NCBI GenBank assembly: GCA_030693065.1
Contig: JAUYBL010000015.1
Location: 1 to 64,000 of the forward strand
Direction of reading: 5' to 3'
Origin: Methylococcaceae bacterium
GTDB taxonomy: Bacteria > Pseudomonadota > Gammaproteobacteria > Methylococcales > Methylomonadaceae
DNA: 64,000 nucleotides
Shown: positions 1 to 8,479 of the stretch, piece by piece
Numbering within the stretch: position 1 is the stretch's first letter
Layout of the letters: every line of letters begins with the position of its first letter
Program-made: the position numbers and the translations under genes
The notes under the pieces: generated by a model
The model's database searches: none
What the model was told of the DNA's origin: nothing
The model's input: only the letters and a program-made list of their open reading frames with translations

Positions 1-286
1 GGCCCCAACAACCCAGTCTGTGGGAAAACTAAACGCACCCACCGCGCTGCATAACCGCTCGGTGGGCATTTATTACTCCTGATTAGCTAGGAGTCTATCG
101 GATTAACAGCGCAAACCAGCGCATCTAACCACGATCAAAATTATAATTTAAAAAAGTTTAGTGTGGCGAGGAACTTGCAAAACCCCTTAAAGCGAGCGTA
201 ATTAGTAGTCAGGCCGGCTAAAAAAGAAAAAACCTGTTCAAAAATGATAAAATTGAATCGTCTAAAAACCAATAAATATCAATAAT
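1..286. other. Non-coding left edge with three hairpins
   Basis: No convincing reading frame lies here. Three short inverted repeats follow each other: CCCA/TGGG at 12-24, CCCACCG/CGGTGGG at 38-66 and ACTCCT/AGGAGT at 75-94. They could be the end of a structured RNA or a terminator region of a gene outside the window. The stretch from 200 to 286 is A-rich and precedes the transposase remnant; no clear terminal inverted repeat of an insertion sequence was found in it. Confidence 0.3.
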
Positions 287-1358
287 ATGAACAGGTTAAA
301 CGAAACTTTATCACAAACATGGCTTAACATCCAAAGCTCATTATTTCCTTGGCTAGCCGAAGAACTGGGGCCATTGACCGAGAAACAACAAGCCTTGGTC
401 ACCACCTTGGAAATCATGCGCATCGAGGAATTCATCACATCCAGTCGAGGCTTTCCAGGTCGACCGCCTTTAGACCGCACCGCCATTGCCCGTGCGTTTG
501 TTGCGAAAACGATTTACCAGCTGCCGACGACGCGCGCCTTGCTGGATCGATTGTCCACCGATAGTGCCTTAAGACTGATTTGTGGCTGGGAGCGTCGCAG
601 TGATGTCCCCGACGAATCGACCTTCTCGCGGGCTTTCGCCGAGTTCTCCGCCGCCCATTTGCCTGAACGCGTTCATGAAGCCTTTATCAAAAAAAGCTAT
701 ACGGGCGAGTTAGTGGGCCATAACAGCCGCGATTCAACGGCCATTGAGGCGCGCGAAAAACCGCTTAAAAAGCTCATCGCCCCAAAAATAGCCGCCCAGC
801 GTGGTCGCCCGAAACGGGGTGAAAAACGCGCTGCCCCGCCATTGACCCGACTCGAACAGCAAGCAGGCGGCATGAGCCTAGCCGACATGCTCACTGACTT
901 ACCTAGGGCTTGCGACGTGGGGACCAAGAAAAACAGCAAAGGTTACAAAACCAGCTGGACCGGCTACAAATTACACCTGGATGTTGCTGACGGTGGCATT
1001 CCCATTAGCGTGGTATTAACCTCAGCCTCTGTCCACGATAGCCAAGTCGCGCTGCCCTTGGACCACATGAGCAGTGAGCGCGTCACCAATCTTTATGATG
1101 TCATACCCACACGGGGCACTTGTGGACGCCGCTTACGATGCCCCGCAGATTCACGACGTTTGCCGACAGCTCGGGCATACGACAGCCGAAGCTATTCGCT
1201 ACAACGAGCGCAGCACTGTTGAACGTGTGAATAGTCGTTTGAAAGATGAATTTGGTGGGCGCTTTGTGCGAGTGCGCGGGCACGCGAAGGTTATGTGTCA
1301 TTTAATGTTTGGTATTCTGGCGTTAACCGCCAATCAAATGATGATATGGGTGACGTAA
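287..1358 (+). pseudogene. Broken DDE transposase (IS5/IS1182-like)
   Basis: The first frame (287-1222) encodes an N-terminal DUF772-like region (residues 1-120, with a GRPPLDRTAIARAFVAK stretch) and the start of a DDE domain (HNSRDSTAIEAREKP, then GYKTSWTGYKLHLDVADGG). The reading then shifts by one base somewhere between about 1095 and 1115. The typical C-terminal part (LVDAAYDAPQIHDVCRQLGH, then RYNERSTVERVNSRLKDEFG) continues in the next frame to 1358. Between RQLGHT and RYNERS the proline/arginine-rich segment that family members carry appears to be missing, which suggests a small internal deletion. Product is therefore probably inactive. Terminal inverted repeats and target duplications could not be identified, so the ends of the element are unknown. 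Confidence 0.8.
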
Positions 1359-1425
1359 AAAAGCACTGATTGGCTGAAAAAATGAAGAATTATTGAATGA
1401 ATGAGACAGCTATGCCTTGAATTAT

Positions 1426-1471
1426 AAAAAAACGACGAGCTAGTTGGGTAACTAACCCGAAGTAGCTCGTC
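1426..1471 (-). terminator. Strong hairpin with T-tract on the minus strand
   Basis: GACGAGCTA at 1434-1442 pairs perfectly with TAGCTCGTC at 1463-1471, with an inner GGGT/ACCC stem. Read on the minus strand the stem is followed by seven T residues (1432-1426). This is the shape of a rho-independent terminator for leftward transcription, yet no minus-strand gene is visible to its right. It may end a small RNA or a lost gene. Confidence 0.55.
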
Positions 1472-1710
1472 CCACTTAAAAAAACGGTTTATCAGGAGCC
1501 TTGATTAACTTAGCCAGGTACTGGGCGGTAGTTTTGCAAGTGGCTCTCGAGTATGATTATTATGAAGGTGCATACTGCAGTCAATGTGCACTGAATTGGT
1601 TCAAAAAATACTCAATAGTATTTTAGTGAAGAGATATAGATCAACGTTAAATATCTATAACTTGTTGAAATAAATATTAAAACTAGAACTCCATCGCAGA
1701 ATTTAATAGA

Positions 1711-1726
1711 TGGCATTTAATGTGCT
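1711..1726 (+). promoter_or_regulatory. Candidate sigma-54 promoter
   Basis: The sequence TGGCATTTAATGTGCT has GG and GC exactly 10 bases apart and matches most of the RpoN consensus (TGGCAC-N5-TTGCW). It lies about 90 bases before the start of the VPLPA-CTERM gene. PEP-CTERM genes of floc-forming bacteria are known to be RpoN/PrsR dependent, which makes the site plausible. Confidence 0.45.
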
Positions 1727-1814
1727 TTATTAATTAGGATAATGGAATCACCCATTGAGTGGGGTGAGTAAAGGTATGGATATTTCTTGTTTTAATTTAG
1801 TAGTAGGTGTTTTT

Positions 1815-2516
1815 ATGAATATACAAACGAAATCAATTTTTCTATTTATATTGTTAACGTTTTTTGGCGATCCTCAAGCCAGTATTGTTACTGTTAACGG
1901 CACTAACGTTGCATTTTCCTATGATGATGCTCTGTTAGAGCTATTTGGTGCTCCAACTGTGGCAGGCGATCAGTTATTTTTCACACCGACTGCATTTACT
2001 GCAAAAGCGATTGGCACTTTAGGCTTTGATTTTAAAAACTCAACCATTAATATCAAGGCAACCGCATTAAACGGTGGCACCATTGATACAGTAAGTCTTA
2101 CTGAAAGAGGCGACTATATCAGTAAAGGTGATAGTTCTTATGTAGAAGCGGGAGGACAGTTAAGAGTGACTGACTTAAATGCTCCTCTTAATGAAGTAAC
2201 AGACGCTATAATATTGACAGCTCCTGTTGTTAAACAAAGCGAATTTTTTCCGACTCGAAATTGGCAAGCTAGTGCCGAAGCTAATGTTTCGTCTTTTGGA
2301 ACATCCAGCGTCAATATTACGGTGGAAAATATCTTGATAGCCTTAAGCAATGCTTTTACTGAGATTGGCTTTATTGAGAAAAAAGGCGTTATTTTGAGTG
2401 TTAGCGCACTTCCTTTCGATAATATTACCCCAGTGCCTTTGCCAGCCAGCATTTGGCTGTTCGGAACTGCCTTGTTTGGTGTGTTAGGCTACTCTAAGCG
2501 TATCAATTTTATTTAA
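1815..2516 (+). CDS. VPLPA-CTERM sorting-domain protein
   Basis: About 233 residues from ATG 1815. The frame stays open upstream to 1755, but the Met at 1815 starts a normal signal peptide (MNIQTKSIFLFILLTFF) and is preferred. The C-terminus carries VPLPASIWLFGTALFGVLGY followed by basic residues: a proline motif, a hydrophobic helix and a positive tail, the tripartite signal cleaved by exosortase-type enzymes. The middle is beta-rich and low in recognisable motifs, as usual for these exported surface or biofilm-matrix proteins. No exosortase gene is in the window. The candidate sigma-54 site 90 bases upstream is the likely control. The exact role of the protein is unknown. Confidence 0.75.
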   Translation: MNIQTKSIFLFILLTFFGDPQASIVTVNGTNVAFSYDDALLELFGAPTVAGDQLFFTPTAFTAKAIGTLGFDFKNSTINIKATALNGGTIDTVSLTERGDYISKGDSSYVEAGGQLRVTDLNAPLNEVTDAIILTAPVVKQSEFFPTRNWQASAEANVSSFGTSSVNITVENILIALSNAFTEIGFIEKKGVILSVSALPFDNITPVPLPASIWLFGTALFGVLGYSKRINFI

Positions 2517-2527
2517 TTTAACATTAG

Positions 2528-2552
2528 GCTTGAGCCCAAAACGGGCTTAAGC
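2528..2552 (+). terminator. Weak terminator-like hairpin
   Basis: GCTTGAGCCC pairs with GGGCTTAAGC (one mismatch) just after the VPLPA-CTERM gene. No T-tract follows, so termination is only likely, not certain. Confidence 0.35.
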
Positions 2553-2688
2553 AGCTTATCCTATACCAATTTCTTTTGTCTCCTTCTTAGCTCGATTCTG
2601 GCGACAGAGTCGAGCATTATAATTCAGTTAAGGCGCAATCATCTTATTGTGCAGATAGCTTTCATCATAATTGAACACGATATTGGCA

Positions 2689-3399
2689 TCAGGTAACACC
2701 AGGGCTTCGGTAGTCTAGTCTGAACAATATGTCTTTGATAAGGTTGATACGAGCAGCGTGCTTATCGTCGGCTCTGACCACGGTCCAAGGTGCTGACATA
2801 TGATGGGTTCTCGCGAACATGATGTTGCGGGCTTCGCTGTATTCACGCCAATGCTTTTGCGCTGATTTGTCTATAGGGCTGATTTTCCATTGTTTAAGCG
2901 GATCTCTTTCTCGTTCTTTTAAGCGTTTTTTCTGCTCGCTTTTACTGATGTCCAGATAGTATTTCAGTAATTTAACTCCAGAGCGCACCAGCAATTGCTC
3001 ATAGTGCGATACGGTTTCGATAAACTCGTGATATTCATCGTCACTGCAAAAGCCCATTACTTTTTCTACCCCGGCGCGGTTGTACCAACTACGGTTGAAT
3101 AACACCAACTCTTGCGCGGCGGGCAAGTGCGATGTGAAACGTTGAAAATACCAAGTGCTGATGTCGCGGCCAGACGGTTTGCCTAAAGCAACGACCCGAA
3201 TCTCGCGTGGGCTTAAATGCTGAATAATACGTTTGATGGTGCCGTCTTTACCGCCGGCATCGCGTCCTTCAAAAATAATCAGAATTCTTTCGTCGTATTT
3301 GATGATGTGATTTTGCAGTTTGACTAGTTCGATTTGCAGTTCTTGTAAGGCGTCTTTGTAGGCTTGCTTTTCTGCTTTTTCGGACGATTTTTTACTCAT
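2689..3399 (-). CDS. ppk2: Polyphosphate kinase 2 (PPK2)
   Basis: A 236-residue cytosolic enzyme that moves phosphate between polyphosphate and nucleoside diphosphates. The sequence shows a Walker A motif GRDAGGKDG at residues 45-53 and a Walker B-like block LVLFNRSWYNRAGVE at 98-112, followed by the lid region with LKERERDPLKQWKISPID. This is a one-domain class I PPK2 of normal length. The N-terminal 35 residues are charged and helical. It stands alone, with about 100 bases before the next gene on the same strand and a possible Shine-Dalgarno (GAGG) just before the ATG. It likely regenerates GTP or ATP from stored polyphosphate; nucleotide preference cannot be read from the sequence. Confidence 0.93.
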   Translation of the reverse strand: MSKKSSEKAEKQAYKDALQELQIELVKLQNHIIKYDERILIIFEGRDAGGKDGTIKRIIQHLSPREIRVVALGKPSGRDISTWYFQRFTSHLPAAQELVLFNRSWYNRAGVEKVMGFCSDDEYHEFIETVSHYEQLLVRSGVKLLKYYLDISKSEQKKRLKERERDPLKQWKISPIDKSAQKHWREYSEARNIMFARTHHMSAPWTVVRADDKHAARINLIKDILFRLDYRSPGVT

Positions 3400-3497
3400 G
3401 ATGACCTCGAGGAGAAGAAGAAAAGATATGCGTCTATAAGTCGTTTAAATACTGGCTTAGCCCCAGTTAGCCTGGATTTTGCCTAGCTTCATCCTGG

Positions 3498-3908
3498 CTA
3501 CTTAGTGGCAAGTTTATTTTTTTCGTGTAGGTAATCTGCGAACAATCTGTCTTCACAATTGGTATGACTCAAAAACCAGTTAACTAAAAAATCAACTATT
3601 TCATCAGCTTCCTTTTCCGAGTCTTTCATGATCAGCATGCTTTGCTTGATGGAAAGCTGATCTATTAATTCGTGATGATGCTTTCTGTGTTCCTTCAAAC
3701 CAGAATAGCCCTCGCGCTGCATCATGTTTTCTTCGCTAATAAAGTGAAAGCGAGCATAGGCATTAAGCTCTGAAATGAGCGCAAGCTTATAAACGGAGTC
3801 TTCAACTTTTGTTAACTCATCCGATAGTTTATTAATTAGATTTAAGAAGTAATGGTGCTGGTAATCAATATCCTCTATCCCTAACTCGTAGCTGGGGTCC
3901 CAGACAAT
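3498..3908 (-). CDS. Bacteriohemerythrin, start codon unclear
   Basis: An O2-binding four-helix protein of about 136 residues. All usual di-iron ligands are visible in order: QHH in helix 1 (DYQHHYF), HxxxE (FHFISEE), HxxxH (HRKHHHEL) and HxxxxD (HTNCEDR). The N-terminal IVWDPSYELGIEDID matches the family start. The frame has no ATG, GTG or TTG before this motif: going upstream it reaches a stop at about 3945. The start given is an ATT (3908-3906) preceded by AGGCGGA, a good ribosome site. Alternatives are a lost 5' end or an assembly error. An internal ATG at 3725 would leave a useless half protein. A terminator lies just upstream, leaving only 40 bases for a promoter. Confidence 0.75.
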   Translation of the reverse strand: MVWDPSYELGIEDIDYQHHYFLNLINKLSDELTKVEDSVYKLALISELNAYARFHFISEENMMQREGYSGLKEHRKHHHELIDQLSIKQSMLIMKDSEKEADEIVDFLVNWFLSHTNCEDRLFADYLHEKNKLATK

Positions 3909-3948
3909 GTTTCCGCCTAAATGGTGAGCGTTAATATGTGGCTATAAA

Positions 3949-3983
3949 CATCAGGATGAGCCAAGTTCTGTCTCATCCTGATG
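3949..3983 (-). terminator. Terminator after the lipoprotein gene
   Basis: A perfect 12-base-pair stem, CATCAGGATGAG (3949-3960) with CTCATCCTGATG (3972-3983), lies 10 bases past the stop of the minus-strand lipoprotein gene. On the minus strand it is followed by TTTATAG, a short T-run. Confidence 0.65.
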
Positions 3984-3993
3984 AATCAATCCC

Positions 3994-4356
3994 TTATTGC
4001 TGCTTGTCATTCACCAAATCGTAGGTGATGTCGGGGTTGAAGCCCATTGGCCAGTAGATGGCTGCTGCGGGTGGCCAGAATATTGAAACGACGCGGAATT
4101 TCGCTCTCAACCTGCCTTCTTTGACAGTTTTACCGCCTTTTTCTAAGCGATAAGGAATGCCTGACTCAGGTGGTATGCCCGCGGCGGTCCAGAAAAACGG
4201 CTTGGTGGTAACTTTGCCGTCGGCCTTGATGTCTACTGGTTCCGGTCTTTTGTAGACATACAAATCGGTACCTGCCGGTACTTTAAAGGTGCCGGTGGTA
4301 GTACAGCCGGTAATCATGACCAGTACCGCCAAGGCTAAACCTATTTTTTTTATCAT
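3994..4356 (-). CDS. Small lipoprotein, unknown function
   Basis: A 120-residue protein with a lipoprotein signal: basic start MIKK, hydrophobic core, and lipobox MITGC with the modified Cys at 18. The mature part has KVPAGTDLYVYKRPEPVDIKADG followed by W/P-rich stretches (FWTAAGIPPESGIP, FWPPAAAIYWPMGF). It is a likely cell-envelope protein. It ends with a strong terminator and starts 28 bases after the stop of the pigment-cluster ketosynthase, so it may be the last gene of that operon. No family was recognised. Confidence 0.7.
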   Translation of the reverse strand: MIKKIGLALAVLVMITGCTTTGTFKVPAGTDLYVYKRPEPVDIKADGKVTTKPFFWTAAGIPPESGIPYRLEKGGKTVKEGRLRAKFRVVSIFWPPAAAIYWPMGFNPDITYDLVNDKQQ

Positions 4357-4384
4357 CGTAGTTTTCTCCAGGTTGATTGGGACC

Positions 4385-5614
4385 TTAATTATCCCAGCGC
4401 TTAAAAATCAAAGAGGTATTGATGCCGCCGAACGCAAAATTGTTACTCATCACGTAGTCGCAATCGAGCTTGCGGACATCCTCTTTAATGTAGTCCAGCC
4501 GGGCACATTCCGGGTCAATGTTGTCAAGATTGGCCGTGGCATGAAACCAGCCTTCATTCATCATATTGATCGCCACCCACGCTTCCAGCGCTCCGCAGGC
4601 GCCCAGGGTATGACCGGTAAAGCTTTTCATTGAGCTGATGGGGGTGTTGCCGCCAAACACTGCATAAGTTGCGTGGCTTTCTGCTTTGTCGCCGTGTTCG
4701 GTGGCGGTGCCGTGGGCACTGATATAACCGATGGCTGCGGGTTCAAGCTGCGCATCTTGTAACGCCAAGCGCAAGGCAATCTGCATGCTGGCACTGTCGG
4801 GTTGAGTGACATGCAAGCCGTCGGAATTGGTGCCGAAGCCGACCAGCTCGGCGTAAATGTTAGCGCCACGTGCCAAGGCGTGTTCGAGTTCTTCTAATAT
4901 AAGCGTGCCTGCGCCTTCACCTATTACTAGACCGTCACGATCTCGATCGAAAGGTCGGGGGCTTTTATCGGGCTCGTCGTTACGCAAACTGGTAGCAAAT
5001 AAGGTATCGAAAACGGCCGCTTCCGTAGCGGAAAGTTCTTCTGAACCACCGGCAACCATCACTTGCTGACGTCCGTATTTGATCGCCTCATAGGCATAAC
5101 CGATGCCCTGGCTGCCGGAAGTACAGGCGCTGGAGGTGGTATAAACCCTGCCATTGATGCCGAAAAACAAGCCGATGTTGACGGGCGCGGTATGCGCCAT
5201 CATGCGAATGTAAGAGGTGGCATTGAGGCCGTCAACCGCATGATTAATCAGCATGTTGCCGAATTCGGCCACCGCATCCAGACTACCGGCGCAACTGCCG
5301 TAGGCAATACCCGTTTGCCCGCTGCTAAGACAAGGACCGTTTAACAAACCGGCATCGATCAGTGCCAATTCGGTAGCGTAAGTCGCCAGCAACGCTACCC
5401 GGCCCATGCTGCGAGTCTGTTTTCTGGTGTAATGAGCGGGCTTAACTAAATCCACCGGCGCAGCCAGGCGAGTGTTCAAGCCTTTATATTTTGCCCAATC
5501 ATGCATGGTTCTAATGCCGGTAACCTTGTTTTTAAGGCGCTCGGCAACGGTCTGCCAATCATTGCCGATAGGGGAAATCCCCGCCATGCCAGTGACTACC
5601 ACGCGTTTTAGCAT
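4385..5614 (-). CDS. Beta-ketoacyl-ACP synthase (ApeR-like)
   Basis: A 409-residue FabB/FabF-type condensing enzyme. The catalytic Cys is at 164 (SSACTSGSQG), the two His at 301 (SAHGTATEHGDKAE) and 335 (KSFTGHTLGACG), and the GEGAGTLILE strand is at 232-241. All three catalytic residues are present, so it is an active ketosynthase, not a chain-length factor. It overlaps the ketoreductase upstream by 7 bases. In aryl polyene clusters the order KS, dehydratase, ketoreductase, KS is conserved, and this is the last of them. It should elongate an ACP-bound conjugated polyene with malonyl units. Gene names of the E. coli ape cluster are used only as analogy. Confidence 0.9.
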   Translation of the reverse strand: MLKRVVVTGMAGISPIGNDWQTVAERLKNKVTGIRTMHDWAKYKGLNTRLAAPVDLVKPAHYTRKQTRSMGRVALLATYATELALIDAGLLNGPCLSSGQTGIAYGSCAGSLDAVAEFGNMLINHAVDGLNATSYIRMMAHTAPVNIGLFFGINGRVYTTSSACTSGSQGIGYAYEAIKYGRQQVMVAGGSEELSATEAAVFDTLFATSLRNDEPDKSPRPFDRDRDGLVIGEGAGTLILEELEHALARGANIYAELVGFGTNSDGLHVTQPDSASMQIALRLALQDAQLEPAAIGYISAHGTATEHGDKAESHATYAVFGGNTPISSMKSFTGHTLGACGALEAWVAINMMNEGWFHATANLDNIDPECARLDYIKEDVRKLDCDYVMSNNFAFGGINTSLIFKRWDN

Positions 5615-6333
5615 AAGCCACCATTTACGGAAATTACCTGCCGGGTAATATACGCCGCATCTTCAGACATTAAAAACGCCACCAGTGCCGCAACCTCTTT
5701 AGGGCTGCCGACTCGGCGGGCGGGAATCATTTTTTTTATTTCCTCCAACGGTAATTCATTGACCATATCTGTTTCGATCAGACCGGGCGCCACGCAATTA
5801 ACGGTGATGTCGCGTTTGGCTAGTTCCAATGCCAATGCTTTGGTGGCTCCGATAATACCGGCTTTTGCTGCGCTGTAATTGACCTGGCCGCGGTTACCCA
5901 TGATTCCTGATACTGACGATAACGTGACGATGCGCCCAGGCTTGCGTCGCCGGACCATAGGCATCACCACCGGCTGCAACACGTTGTAAAAACCGTCGAG
6001 ATTGCTATGAATAACGCTGTCCCACTCTTCGCCGGTCAACGAAGGAAAGGCATTATCGGCAGTAATGCCGGCATTACAAACCACGCCGTAATAAGCGCCA
6101 TGGCTTTCAATATCCTGATTGATCTGTTCGCTGCACTCCGCGCGATCAGCAATATCAAATTGTAAAATCCGCGCCGATTGCCCCAATTGCTGGATTTCTG
6201 CGCTTACTTCTTCGGCTTGCACGCGCTGGCTACGGCAATGAACCACCAAATCGAAGCCCTGCTTAGCGAGGTACAACGCGATGGCTTTACCAATACCGCG
6301 ACTGGAGCCGGTGACTAAAATAGTTTTATTCAT
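5608..6333 (-). CDS. 3-ketoacyl-ACP reductase, FabG-like (ApeQ-like)
   Basis: A 241-residue short-chain dehydrogenase. The NADPH site TGSSRGIG is at residues 8-15, the NAG motif at 87-89, and the catalytic Ser140, Tyr153 and Lys157 (YSAAK) are all present. The C-terminus (YITRQVISVNGGLC) is FabG-like. It overlaps the dehydratase before it (8 bases) and the ketosynthase after it (7 bases), so the genes are translationally coupled. In the pigment pathway it reduces the 3-keto group after each condensation. Primary fatty-acid FabG genes sit with fabD-acpP-fabF, which is not the case here. Confidence 0.92.
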   Translation of the reverse strand: MNKTILVTGSSRGIGKAIALYLAKQGFDLVVHCRSQRVQAEEVSAEIQQLGQSARILQFDIADRAECSEQINQDIESHGAYYGVVCNAGITADNAFPSLTGEEWDSVIHSNLDGFYNVLQPVVMPMVRRRKPGRIVTLSSVSGIMGNRGQVNYSAAKAGIIGATKALALELAKRDITVNCVAPGLIETDMVNELPLEEIKKMIPARRVGSPKEVAALVAFLMSEDAAYITRQVISVNGGLC

Positions 6334-6760
6334 TAGTTTGTGTGTTGTTTAACGGCGGTTGATAGACATTCAAATTGGCGGTGACGTCCACATCATCGCC
6401 CAAAATCCGGCAGTCGAAAACGCTTAAATTATCATCTTGGAAAATTCTTTCGACCTCTATCGTCAATTTTGCGCCAACCCTGAATTTATCGGTATTGCTG
6501 CTATAGCGCCGGGTGCCTAGTAGAAAACCCAATCGAATTGGTTGCTTGGCTTGCTTGGCGGCGATGCCCGCATAAGCGGCGATGGTTTGCGCCATGTATT
6601 CAATGCCAACCCAGGCGGGAACGCTGTTTTCATCACCGGCCAGCAAGCCATCGCCGCGCACCAGCAGTTCAGCGCTCAAGCGATTGTCGTCATAATCAAT
6701 AACTCTATCCAGCAATACCATCTCACCGCTATGCGGAATCAATGAGGTAATATCATTCAT
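6326..6760 (-). CDS. Hotdog 3-hydroxyacyl-ACP dehydratase (ApeP-like)
   Basis: A 144-residue single hotdog protein. PHSGEMVLLD near the start holds the catalytic His10 and GIEYMAQTIAAYAG holds Glu54, the pair used by FabZ-like and ApeP-like dehydratases. Start codon overlaps the upstream ketosynthase stop (ATGA). It removes water from the 3-hydroxyacyl intermediate to give the trans double bonds of the polyene. Length and the Ala-rich helix fit the aryl polyene group better than FabA or FabZ. Confidence 0.88.
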   Translation of the reverse strand: MNDITSLIPHSGEMVLLDRVIDYDDNRLSAELLVRGDGLLAGDENSVPAWVGIEYMAQTIAAYAGIAAKQAKQPIRLGFLLGTRRYSSNTDKFRVGAKLTIEVERIFQDDNLSVFDCRILGDDVDVTANLNVYQPPLNNTQTNE

Positions 6761-7932
6761 GCGCGCGTCACTACAATAGATAAATTGCTGCCGCCAAAGG
6801 CAAATGAATTGCTTTGGCAGGTGTTGATTTTACGGCCTAACATGTTGCCTTTTGCTGTCAAGTTTAATGGCGTCAATGTCTCATCCGGTTCGTCATCATT
6901 AATGTTGGGAATCAACGTTCCGTGCTCATCATTGCTGGTTAATAATAGCCAACAAAAAGCCAATTCCAATGCCGCTGCTGCGCCCAGCGTATGCCCGGTC
7001 ATGCCTTTGCTGGAACTTGCCGCGACCGATGTACCGAATAAGGCATTAACGGCTTTACTTTCCATCCCATCATTCAACATTGTCGCCGTGCCGTGCAAGT
7101 TTATGTAATCAATTTGTGCAGGAGTTTTACCGGCATCATCCAGGGCAATCTGCATGGCTCTGATTACCTGAGTTGCCTCTGGATCAGGTGCAGAAAAATG
7201 ATGTGCATCGCTAGTTACACCAATGCCTTCTAATATCACCGGCCCGGGTTCAGTGCTTAATACAAATAGACTGACGGCTTCACCCACATTAATCCCGTTA
7301 CGGTGTTTGCCAAACGGCTTGCACAACCCGGTGCTGATAGATTCCAATGCGGCAAAACCATTGGTGGTTAACCAGCATAAACTGTCGGCGCCGCCGACGA
7401 TCACCGCATCGCACAATCCTAATCTGATTAAACGCCGGGCTGAAGCAAACGCTTTGCCACTGGAAGAACAAGCTGTCGAGATCGTGTAAGTCGGACCTTT
7501 AACGCCTATAGCATCGGCCAAAAAATCAGCGCCTGCTCCCATTTGTTGCTGCTTGTAATGATATTGCTCCGGCAATGCGCCGTGCTCGGTTGAATGCGCC
7601 AACGCTAATTCGGTATTGCGTACACCGGAAGTGCTGGTGCCCAGCACAACGCCAATTCGGTCAGCACCAAACTTGGCAATCATATTCGTCACCGTTGGCT
7701 GAATCTGGCTTAATGCGGCCTGTAGCAGGCGATTATTTCGGCAATTATAAACGCTGTCTTTTAGCGGGATTTCCGGCAACTCCGCCGCAACCCGTCCAAC
7801 CCATTGCTGTGATCCAAACTCATCGCAGGGCACCAAACCCGAGCGATCACCAGCTAGTAATCGTGCCAACACTTCCGTTTTACTATTACCGGCCGCACAC
7901 AACAGGCCTACATCATTAAGGTACAGGGTCAT
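6757..7932 (-). CDS. Beta-ketoacyl-ACP synthase (ApeO-like)
   Basis: A 391-residue condensing enzyme, clearly different in sequence from the second ketosynthase at the operon's end. Catalytic Cys155 (ISTACSSSGKA), His280 (NLHGTATMLND) and His314 (KGMTGHTLGAAA) are present. GINVGEAVSLFVLS replaces the usual GEGAG block. In aryl polyene systems one ketosynthase pairs with a chain-length factor; a chain-length factor is not in this window. It overlaps the DUF3261 gene upstream by 17 bases and the dehydratase downstream by 4. Confidence 0.88.
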   Translation of the reverse strand: MTLYLNDVGLLCAAGNSKTEVLARLLAGDRSGLVPCDEFGSQQWVGRVAAELPEIPLKDSVYNCRNNRLLQAALSQIQPTVTNMIAKFGADRIGVVLGTSTSGVRNTELALAHSTEHGALPEQYHYKQQQMGAGADFLADAIGVKGPTYTISTACSSSGKAFASARRLIRLGLCDAVIVGGADSLCWLTTNGFAALESISTGLCKPFGKHRNGINVGEAVSLFVLSTEPGPVILEGIGVTSDAHHFSAPDPEATQVIRAMQIALDDAGKTPAQIDYINLHGTATMLNDGMESKAVNALFGTSVAASSSKGMTGHTLGAAAALELAFCWLLLTSNDEHGTLIPNINDDEPDETLTPLNLTAKGNMLGRKINTCQSNSFAFGGSNLSIVVTRA

Positions 7933-8479
7933 AACTTATCGTTTTAATGTGTAACCGGTAGTGATATTGGAAGTTGATCAGATCAACTTCTTTAGGCCAT
8001 ACAGGATCGGGCGTTAGATAATCGACTTCCACTTGTTTTTGATCTTCGAGATATAAAATACGTTTTTTTTCAGCGACTTCCAATCGCCATTTGGCAGGGA
8101 GAATTTTTTGTAACTCGGCAAACGGCCAATAAACCAACTGAAAATCGGTAATGAAGAATTCAGGATTGAGCGATGCCGGCAGTAACGGGCTTTTATCCGC
8201 CACGATAGTTTTGCCGTCGTAAGTCAAATTAAACAAACTCAAGCCATCATTGCTGAGCCCGGACATCGCGATATGCTGCGCATCCAATTCCAGAACTGCC
8301 AGCAGGGTTTCCTGACGGTCGGCCCATACGGCGGTGAGTTGCTGCACGACGCGCCGGGCTGGTCCTATAGGCTGGGCCATCGGCATTATTACCGGCTTAT
8401 CGGCAACTTGTTCGGGCGGCATTAGTACACAAGCGGTTAAGCTTAAACATAAGGCGCTGGTTAATAATCTTGGCGACAT
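7916..8479 (-). CDS. DUF3261 outer-membrane lipoprotein
   Basis: A 187-residue protein with lipobox LTAC, Cys at 17. The body has alternating strands (LLAVLELDAQHIAMSGLSND, then FNLTYDGKTIVADKSPLLP) resembling the LolB-like fold assigned to DUF3261. Such a lipoprotein is a regular member of aryl polyene clusters, where it probably helps insert the lipid-linked pigment into the outer membrane. It overlaps both neighbours, by 19 and 17 bases, so it is made together with them. Confidence 0.82.
   Translation of the reverse strand: MSPRLLTSALCLSLTACVLMPPEQVADKPVIMPMAQPIGPARRVVQQLTAVWADRQETLLAVLELDAQHIAMSGLSNDGLSLFNLTYDGKTIVADKSPLLPASLNPEFFITDFQLVYWPFAELQKILPAKWRLEVAEKKRILYLEDQKQVEVDYLTPDPVWPKEVDLINFQYHYRLHIKTISYDPVP

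Larger units (their letters stand above)
1359..1814. other. Intergenic region between transposase remnant and VPLPA-CTERM gene
   Basis: This AT-rich region has no supported gene. It holds a minus-strand terminator-like hairpin (1426-1471) and a sigma-54-like promoter (1711-1726), both listed separately. A short inverted repeat (GTGCA-N-TGCAC) lies around 1569-1590. Confidence 0.5.

Noticed and set aside
2563-2572. ATACCAAT as a third MITE end
   Set aside because: Only eight bases match the element end and no partner arm lies nearby.
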